From assembly GCF_028769735.1 (NCBI RefSeq), contig NC_088178.1, forward strand, positions 21,092,357 to 21,156,356: a stretch of 64,000 nt of DNA, written 5' to 3'. Below are positions 55,716 to 64,000 of the stretch, piece by piece. Origin of the DNA: Zonotrichia leucophrys gambelii. Lineage: Eukaryota; Chordata; Aves; Passeriformes; Passerellidae. Below the pieces are notes generated by a model, which was given only the letters and a program-made list of their open reading frames with translations, searched no databases and was not told the DNA's origin. Position 1 is the stretch's first letter, and each line of letters starts with the position of its first letter. The translations under genes and the position numbers were made by a program.

Positions 55716-56831
55716 CAGGGGACAATGAAGCCCACAAAGGACACCAACTCAGACTGGTGTGATGGGCAAAGCTATGAGTAGACACAGCCACACAGAGACC
55801 AAGACCACAGTGAACTCAACATATTACCTACAGTATCAGAGACTTGCAACTGCAAGATCAATACTTTGTTTTCAGGAGTCCTTTGTACTTTTAGTTTAAA
55901 TTTAAAATTTGTCATATGCAAAGCTGACAACAGGTAATGCTGTACTACATTAAGTGCAAACCCTGCTCTGTATCAAGACACTTAGAACTGGGAATCCACC
56001 CACAAAGACAAAGCAAGCAAATAAATCCTGATCTGACTAAATAACTTCACATGAAGCCTGCAAAGGAACTCACTTTTGTCCTCGGTCTACACACTGGAGC
56101 AAGGATCTGCCAAACCCCAACCATAAATATTCATTAAAAAGCCTCTGCTTGGGATGCAGTCACTGAAACAGCCATTTCCTGCCCATTATCTCTTAGGGCA
56201 GGAAATCAACAGTTCCACTCATGCGGTTACCACCGAGCCCTCACCACGAGCACTCCCACTGGACAGCTGAACTTTGTATAAATGAGGGCCACGTAGCTGT
56301 GACTTTTCCGAAGCCCCAAAATAGTACTTCATGGCAGTAAAGCAGATCTGAATGTAGTTGAGCACACCAGGTCCTAATATGATGTTTCACCTTGAGTTCT
56401 TCCTTGGAGCAAAGTGAACACACTGGCACTGTGGGTTGGGAGCATCTACAGAGAAGGATGTTTGTGTGTTCAGTAGATTTGCTTGCTTTGCCCCCACCAC
56501 TGACAAAGATTACTAGTCAAAATAATGGCTCCTTCTGCTGAGGACAACCTCAAGCTGATCTAATTGTGGTCTCTGGGAAAAGACTGTCTCAGCACCCAAT
56601 CTTGTTCCTTATGAGAAAAACAGAGCTTTTCTGCCAACTTCAGAGGAGCAAACCACTGAACTTATGCCAAGAAGCTGTACTTTCCATGAAAAAAGTCCTG
56701 ATATTATAGGACACCCCACTGTAGAACTGCCACAGTTTACTATCACTTCATGAAGAAGCAGGAGTAAAATCTCAAAGAAAAAGTTCTGAAAATTATGACA
56801 AATGCACAATAAACACAGCTTTTGTACTTAC

Positions 56832-56935
56832 CTCTGGTTTCCAGCCTCTGATCACTTCCAATCAAACAGTCCTTGATGTCTGCACCCTTCTCTATCACAG
56901 CATTATGACAAATAACACTGCCCTGAAGACAGCAC
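56832..56935 (-). CDS. EIF2B3: EIF2B3 penultimate coding exon
   Basis: The exon encodes [19 protein letters not shown], then [15 protein letters not shown], part of the C-terminal left-handed beta-helix (hexapeptide repeats) of eIF2B gamma. Gamma pairs with epsilon to form the catalytic arm of the decameric eIF2B, which recharges eIF2 with GTP for translation initiation and is the target of the integrated stress response. The donor is CAGAG|GTAAGT. I chose the acceptor at ttgtag|GTG (56936) because a long pyrimidine-rich tract precedes it and the extra codons align with the family. A second AG 13 nt downstream (start 56922) would shift phase. The nucleotidyltransferase-like domain and upstream exons lie beyond 64000. 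Confidence 0.93.
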
Positions 56936-59900
56936 CTACAACATAAACACAAGCAAAGCAATAAAATAATTTAAATGACAGATACAAAACAAAGGTATCC
57001 ACTGGAATATCTAATGACTCTGTGACATGATCCTGTAAGTAGGTTCAGTTCAGCTCCTTTCTCAAAAACTCAATTTTTCTCTTGATCCTCATACCCAGTT
57101 GCTGGAAAAACTTAAATGCCAGGTGTCAGATTGGCTTTGCAAAAAAGAGTTTGCAGTTTTACCTCCTGCTAGAACAGTTTTCCTCAACATTTCCTCAACA
57201 GAATAAATACTTAACTGAATAAATAAAGACTTGGGACCTGGATCAAGTCTTGTATTTTCCACAGACAGTCTGGGTAACTGCAGGGGTGGCTTCTCTGCTC
57301 AACTCCCCAGCTAAAAACAGGAGCAGCAGCACAGTCTTTCTCTGCAAATTTTGCTGAGCAGTTTTATGCATTCCAACTTGTCAGGCACGAAGAAAAGGTG
57401 GAGAGAAGGGGCAGATCAATAGCTCAGCTGGTTGGCTTTGTTCGTGTTACATTCAAGCACCCAAACATGATTATTCTGCAGTACTAAACCAATGAAACCC
57501 ACACTACACCTACACTACCTGCCTTGGGTATCTTCAGCTTCATGTTGCCTTTGACATCACTAAGTCTGAAGTGCTACTCAGGATAGAACTTTAGCAAAAG
57601 CCACTTTATTTCAAAATGTATTTGAATCTAATAATCAGCTTTCAAATCTGCCAATCCCAACGTCCAAAGAGAGGAGTTCAGAGTCCAACTGCTGGTTTGT
57701 AACTTCTGTGCTGAGAGTTTCTGAGTTACTGCATTTCTCTGAGCCCCTTCTTCCAGTAAGTTGGAACTGTCAATCTTAACCAGTATCTGTGATGTGTCCT
57801 GAAATGCTATTCCCTCAGCATGATGCATCCTATTAAACAGCATTAAATGCAATTTCTTTCAAAGCTACAGAGAAGAAAATAGCTGCGAATCAAATTATTT
57901 CTTCCCTTATTTTCATATATGCAAAGGTAGATAGGAATCACTGAAGGACAGAAAACACAGCTAAGATGTTTCTAAAAATACTAACACTCATCAAAACCAG
58001 CTGATTGGGAAGAGGGTATAAGTGAGATCTATAACCCTGGAGAGATGCAGGTAATCTGCTCCCTCTAGATAGCTCAGTATTATTCCTACTGTGAACCACA
58101 GCATCTCGTATCTGCTTCCCAGTATTTCTGTCAATATTAATTACAATAACTGTGAATATTATCAGTCCAACAGCTGATCTCTGTCAAAACCAGAAGTTTT
58201 TGGCTTCAATGACCTTCTGCACAGTGAGCTGGCCAGTTTAATGACCTGCAGCCATTCCCCACCTTGATTATGGGCACCACCACTACTTTCTGCCCTAGTG
58301 AAACACGGCTGCAGTGCACCATCAAGCTGGCTTGTGGACAGAACTGTCAGCCTGGAGTCTGAATTAACAGAGCAGTTTTGGTATCAGGTCAAAGCCCTGA
58401 ATCTCAATTCTGTATTCAATGGAGCAGTAGTCATCCGAGGTCCTCAGAAGTGTGAAACATTGATCCTCACTCCAGATCGCTGATCCCAAAATTAATTCAT
58501 AGTATTTTCCTGCTCACACAACACTATTATCTAGAACAAAGAATTTATCATTAAACATATTACAACTCTGTTGCTTGTGTGAGTCAGAGCAGAAACCATC
58601 TGCCCCACAAAACCACCATTAATTCTGCAGGAGTAAAGGCAATAAAACTGGACCTCAGTTGCAGTGGTTCACAGTTACAACCCCCCGTGAACAGGCTGTC
58701 CCCTCTGAACAATTATTCTTTTAACTCACTTAAACTCCCCCCCTCTGCTGACCTATAAGGAGGCAATATGAGCAATTATTCTACAGGCAACCAGCTCAGG
58801 TTGCTTTGGCATGGTTTTTACTAACATGTTAATAAGATAAAAAGCGGCAAAGATACACAGCAGACCCCTGCCTGTCTTTGCTCTCGCACTGTCACGATCT
58901 GCTTCCTTTCCAATTGCCTGTGTGCCCACACAGCGGCTCAGGCCATCTCCTGTGCAACAGCAGCTGCTGGGAGCAAGAAAAACTTGGCATTTATGCTGGG
59001 CTAGGGGAGGGATCACTGGAAGCAGAACTGCCCACCACTGCCATCCTGACTTAGCTTAGGACTAGCGAAGGGAATGGGAAAAGTTGCTCATTTCCCACAG
59101 AAATGGCTCCTATCCAAAACATGCACTCCAGCATACCTCCTCCTCCATTGCTTTGAGCCAGTCAGATGAAAGCTTTCCCCTGAAACTTTCAGGTTCCCAC
59201 CATCTATCACTACTCCTGAGCATGAGAGCAGCTGTGAGTGCACTACACCTCTCAGCATTATCCTCATGCAGGAGGATATTCCCCAAAAGAGAGGGGATTT
59301 AAGCTGTCGGTCTGCAGCTCAGGCTGGAGAATACTGCATGTGTGTTCAGAGCCTACTTGAGCATTGGCTTTCAACTCCCCGAGAAAGAATAGCACTGTAA
59401 CCAAGAAACTGCTGATGACATTAACATCAAAGATAATGGGGGCTCCTGCCAAACCATTTTTTGGGAGGGACAGGCCAGGGAACCAAGATGAACTTGTCTG
59501 TGCCAGGTGCTTGCAAATCAACCCTTCCCTGGTGCCAGGGTAAAACTAAACCCAAGAACTCCACCACCCCAGGAGTTTCTTAAAACTTATAAACCCAACC
59601 AACTGCAGAAGTTTTAAAGCCATACTCAATGCTCAGATTACCCCAATCACACAAACCAGCAGCAAATCCGGCTTTTATTGCTCAAGTGGAACAAAACTTC
59701 AAGAGATAAAAACACAATTTGTGGGTGTTCCCTTCACCCGCTGACAGATGTAACACAGCCATTTTGAAACCACTTGTAAATGCCTTTTTTCTTTAAAAAA
59801 AAAAGTTATAAAGCCTGCCAAGAGAAGTATTTTGTGTGTTTATTTAATTTCTACTATTTTTTTCAAATTGAAGAGTAAGGAATAAACTTTTATTCTCTTA

Positions 59901-62900
59901 CAGGGTAAATATCAGATCTCAGGGCACTGCTGTAGTCTCCTTGGCTAAACTGCCACCACAGCTCCTGCCTTCCATAACAATTAGGTGCTATTAGCCCTCA
60001 AAGGTGCTCTGACAGCATCCAGCTTCATCAGCTCTGGTGTGTGTGCGCATATGCACACATTGATGTACTGCTTTATAATGCAAACCATATTTATTTTTTC
60101 CCCTGAAAATGTAGTATATTTTTAAACTTTTCAGCACGGTGAAAACGGATATCTCCTGACCTTAAAATCCAAAGAGCATGTTCAAACCCACAAGAGGAAC
60201 TAATTTGGGGCATTTGATTTACGGCTGAAATTTCAATTTGAATTTGTTTTAAGTGTAATCACAAACTGAAAGTCTGGCAGCTGGGTGTTTTTCAGAAAAT
60301 AAATAAAAATATTCAGTGTACATCTGCATTCTAGAGAGAGCATTTTACAAGCCTAGTCCTGTAGTGGGAACAGATGTAGCTAAAGCATTAATTTGTTCTA
60401 CAGGTACAACGTGTAAATGGGAGCATATGAGAGAGTGTGTGCCTACGTCTGTGTGTCTGTGTGTCTGCTACGTGCCTGCATCTGAGAGACAGAGCCCGAC
60501 TTTGGGGTGGGTTTTTTTGAAAGTGAGAGAACAAGAGCAAAAGGAGTAGTGGCCAAGGAGGCATGGGGGGATTACAAGGATTTAGGTCTTTAAACTGCAG
60601 ACCACCTAACAAGATCAGTCTGAAATGCCACTAATTTCAGTTAAGGCCACAGACCTCCCTTCCTCTGCCCTCCCTCTCTCCCCCATTGTAAACAACTAAT
60701 CCCAGCAGAAAACAACAGAGAGCAAAATGTACACACATTCTGCAACATTCCAGGTCCTTCTTTATCTTTTATTTATTTTTCTAAAAGGTCAGCGTATGTA
60801 TGGAGGGAGGGGGGAGGGGAAGAAAGCCAAAAAAACCTCAAGTCCATCTCTTGTGTGGGCTTGAAGGAAGCTGGGAGAAAGCAAAGTCCAAGAGCACACA
60901 ATATGGAGCTTTTATAGCACAGCAATTCCTGGACTCGGCTTACTTTCCCCTCCCTCTATTTGTGGCAAAGTCACATAGCTTTAAACCAAAGGACAGGGTG
61001 GTCGATTACATCTGAAAGAAATGTAAAGAATTGGGAAAGAATTCCATCTCCTGTCGAAATTATAAATAAGGAAGTATTAATCCCAGAGACAGGCTGATTT
61101 ATGCAGCCCTGGAACTGCTGACTTTCAGCCCGAGTATCGGTCTATAAATCAAACTCTTAAATCAAGTGTGTCAATCGCTGCAGCACTGTGATACTCAGGC
61201 AAAGCAAGGCACCTACCACTGAAAGCAGGAAGATTGCCAGGGGACTGAGGTGCTGTACCCTTCTTAATTTTCTGAAGTGTAAATCTGAGATCAAACATCC
61301 TTTGGGGGAATGGGAAATCAAAATACGCAGTGCTCAGCACACCGGGAGCAGGCAGCAGGAGTCCAAGACACAACCCCCTAATTACAGGCTACCCACTGAT
61401 TATTTAGGACTCTGTGATTAAAGTGATGAACGCTCCTGGGAGAAAGGGGCTTAAGTAACTGAGGTCAAGACCTCAACTGCAGCTCTCGCCCTGGTTGTGC
61501 AAGCTTAGGAAGGTATGAATGTCACAGGTTTGCCTTACAGCAAATCTCCTGAAATGCCAATGGAAGTTATCCAGGCCTGGTACTTTAATCCAATTGTGCC
61601 AAAACCCCGACATAATCTCTGTTGGGCAGCAAAGCAAATGAGGTGTCTATAATGCAATGCTTAAAACTGTAGACTCACAAGAAAGCAAGCCTGGAGCACA
61701 AAGCCTGGGACAGCCTGTGGGTACCGCTCTGCCCTGCCAAGCAGTCGGGTCTCGTGCGCCTCCAGATGAGCTACGAAACGGAGAGACTGACGCGGGAGTT
61801 AAAAGCAAAGAGTGACATGCCTCAGCAGCTACTTTGCTGACTGAGGGGTAACAGATGTGAATTCCCCTGGGAGCAACATCCCCTTCTGCCCTGACCAAGG
61901 AGATAACAGCCACCACAGGCACCTTAACAATTCTAAGACGTGGCAAGGAGTCAGGGAGAGTTCTAAAACCTACAGCAACCCCTGAAGGAATCCCCTGCTA
62001 GCTAGTGAGCTGGTGGCTGGCACTCACGATCACAGGGGTGAGGCATAAAGACCATGGAAAAACAGGGGAGAGGCAAAAACACTAATAGAGAACTTGGGAA
62101 CCTGAAACGTTGCCTTTGCCAGCATGCTTTACAAACCAATACATTTTTACACCAACACACTTTTACACACAAACACAAGAACTCCGGGCACTATGAATCT
62201 CACGTTATACATTCAAGTAAATACCAAAGCCTACAATAGATGCCAGCAGTACATGCTATAATTTATAGATATATTTCAAAGCAAGCATTCGTAAGTGAAT
62301 TTGGCCTTTGATCTTCTGTTTTTCCCCTTGGGGGTAACAAAATCATTCTACCCCTCTAAATTCTTCGCCCGTCTCTGAGGGTGTTTTCACTAAGGAACTT
62401 GTTTCATGTCTATTTTCTAGCCAAGCTCATCACTGTGGTATGGCTCCTTTACACTTCTTCCCCACACCCTAAACATTTTGCATTACATATTGCATATACT
62501 TGCCAGCACTCGTATTTTCCAGTGAAAGTTCAACTGACCTTAAAGGATAGCCTCAAACATACCTTAATGTGTTTTATTAAGTGAAACTTTGGGTGTGGGG
62601 GAGGTCGCCAGGAAGGTCATGCCTCACCTCTGAAACTTCAGTTACATTCAGCTCATCTTGGAACAAACAAATTGGTGGCCTTTTATGTAGCTGTAAGCTC
62701 AGGGCTGCACACTTCAGCAAAAGAATGCTGAAAGGAGTTTACACTGGGAAACCCCACACAGAGGAAAACTGACCACCCTCTGGATTCTCTTTTGCAGAGT
62801 GGGAGGTGTAGGCCAGGTCACGATTTTACAGACACTTCACTGATGGCCAGGAAAAGCTACTTGTGTCTATGTGAAGGAAACAAAGCAGGAAAATTATATG

Positions 62901-64000
62901 TTCACTACCAGCTCTAGGTTTGCTTTACTTTACCACCAACTCAGACAGACTGAGCGACGTAACAGGCACAGAAAAAGGAGACTTCTCTGGGGTTCTGGAA
63001 GCACAGTTCTGGGTTGAGAGCTGTGGCCCTTCATAAGACACTATTGGTTAAGTCAGTTTCCATATCATGTGAGCTAGGTTGACATGGAAAAGGTTTCTGT
63101 AAATGACACCCTTACAACTGAACCTGGCTTCTTAGATCCAAGCTGAACTTGTTCAACCCTTGTCTCCTCAGGAACTCAAGAGGCACAATGTGATAATTTC
63201 TTTGTCTTCCATACCCAGGTGGGAGAAGATTTTAAAGAGCATCAGAGACATTCACACCCAGATTCCCACCAAAATCCAACAGCAGTCAGCTGTTTGAAAA
63301 ATCTCCATACTTTTTGATTAGACCCATGTGGTTAGCAGGAGAAAGAAGCTTATTTATAGCTCTGAAGTCAGACATAACCCTGTCCCCCTGAAGAAGCAAA
63401 TCAGCAGAATGAGAACAGATATTTTAAAATGCCACTTTTCAGGGCTCATCTGTGCTTTAAGTTCAACATTTGATCTACAAGATGTTTGGAAAACTGGGAT
63501 GAACTCCCTGCACTATCAGGGAAACATCTGTATCTCAGATTAAAGAACAGGTGATTTATTTAAGACAGATTGATGTACCAGGAAGCTAGCCAGAAGAATT
63601 TTTTTTTTTTGAGGAGCTGCTAGTAATAATGTTTCAGACAGAAGATAACAGGTATTATATGAGAAATTTCCTCAATACATTAGATACAGTAGAATCTTCA
63701 GTTGAAAGTAATTGAAAACCAGTTCTGCAAGTAGCTCCACTACTTCCTACTTACTAGTTTCCTACTTTGCACTGTCTTCCTCAATTTATCTTCCTGAAAG
63801 GAAACTCTGCTGGCCAGAGGTTGCCTCTATTCAGTATCTTACATAGCATGTGCAGTGAATTAAATAGTAGAATGAAAATTGTTAATTCCTGACCAAAAAT
63901 GCTCACAGTTTAAAACCAAGAGGTGTGACAGAAAGGACAGAACTGCTACATAATCAAGAGAAATAAGACCCCTTTTTACAGGCAGGGACTATAATACATA
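56936..64000 (-). other. EIF2B3: EIF2B3 upstream intron (partial)
   Basis: At least 7 kb of AT-rich sequence has no recognisable EIF2B3 exon. I looked on the minus strand for the preceding beta-helix exon and did not find it. Notable parts are a near-palindromic GT/CA stretch at 60036-60060, TG-rich simple sequence at 60425-60475, an AT-rich motif-like segment at 60060-60330 and T/A runs (59795-59804, 63600-63610). No transposon is recognised. Confidence 0.7.
60425..60475 (+). repeat. TG-rich imperfect simple repeat
   Basis: Interrupted gtgtgtctgtgtgtctg wording lies between two tacgt-containing words. It is imperfect simple sequence. Confidence 0.6.

Larger units (their letters stand above)
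46457..56831 (-). other. EIF2B3: EIF2B3 last intron (10.4 kb)
   Basis: This is AT-rich intron sequence containing a MIR-like SINE remnant (48765-48850), an old CR1-like fragment (54060-54215), a CR1 3' end (55626-55715) and a short tandem duplication (53258-53309). I find no further EIF2B3 exon or nested gene. Open frames such as 47727-47912 lack supporting splice phase. Confidence 0.8.

Noticed and set aside
56909..56922. Downstream acceptor cttcag|GGC for the EIF2B3 exon
   Set aside because: The first AG (56936) has the longer pyrimidine tract and yields codons (CCLQ) that align with the conserved beta-helix. It cannot be fully excluded without the upstream exon.
1..64000. CRISPR arrays, operons, Shine-Dalgarno sites, phage or insertion sequences, tRNA and rRNA genes
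   Set aside because: The window is vertebrate nuclear DNA with spliced genes. I saw no such prokaryotic features and no tRNA or rRNA-like segment.

Overview
The window is vertebrate nuclear DNA, most likely from a bird. It carries CR1-type LINE 3' ends, compact GT-AG introns, GC-rich gene-dense sequence with CpG islands, and five recognisable vertebrate genes in the order PLK3 - DYNLT4 (TCTEX1D4) - BTBD19 - PTCH2 - EIF2B3. That order matches the known human 1p34 neighbourhood. I reconstructed the exon chains by hand from splice sites, reading-frame phase and family resemblance. No database search was run.

Layout. 1-1355: last coding exon and 3'UTR of PLK3 (+). About 2050-3072: DYNLT4 (-), tail to tail with PLK3. 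4953-11458: BTBD19 (+), eight coding exons, 294 codons, starting in a CpG island. 13629-33254: PTCH2 (-), 23 coding exons, 1354 codons, all in phase, with a 9.6-kb second intron and a CpG-island promoter around 32.2-33.7 kb. 33.3-46.2 kb: about 13 kb with no gene I can support but several AT-rich, motif-bearing islands inside GC-rich sequence. 46.24-64.0 kb: 3' part of EIF2B3 (-). Its last two coding exons lie at 56832-56935 and 46404-46456, its 3'UTR ends near 46235, and the rest of the gene lies beyond the right edge.

Roles. The genes are neighbours, not an operon. PLK3 is a stress and cell-cycle kinase. DYNLT4 is a Tctex-type dynein light-chain protein with a PP1-docking motif. BTBD19 is a BTB-BACK protein of unknown function. 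PTCH2 is a 12-TM Patched receptor of the Hedgehog pathway. EIF2B3 is the gamma subunit of the eIF2B guanine-nucleotide exchange factor.

I found no undescribed gene system. The points most worth checking are: a long PTCH1-like cytoplasmic tail on this PTCH2; a PTCH2 stop codon placed exactly at a strong splice donor, implying a 100-bp 3'UTR intron; three exact GLI 9-mers in and around PTCH2, one inside an enhancer-like island at 41.8-42.3 kb; an array of five RRxS motifs in DYNLT4, one overlapping its RVSF motif; and overlapping convergent 3' ends of BTBD19 and PTCH2.
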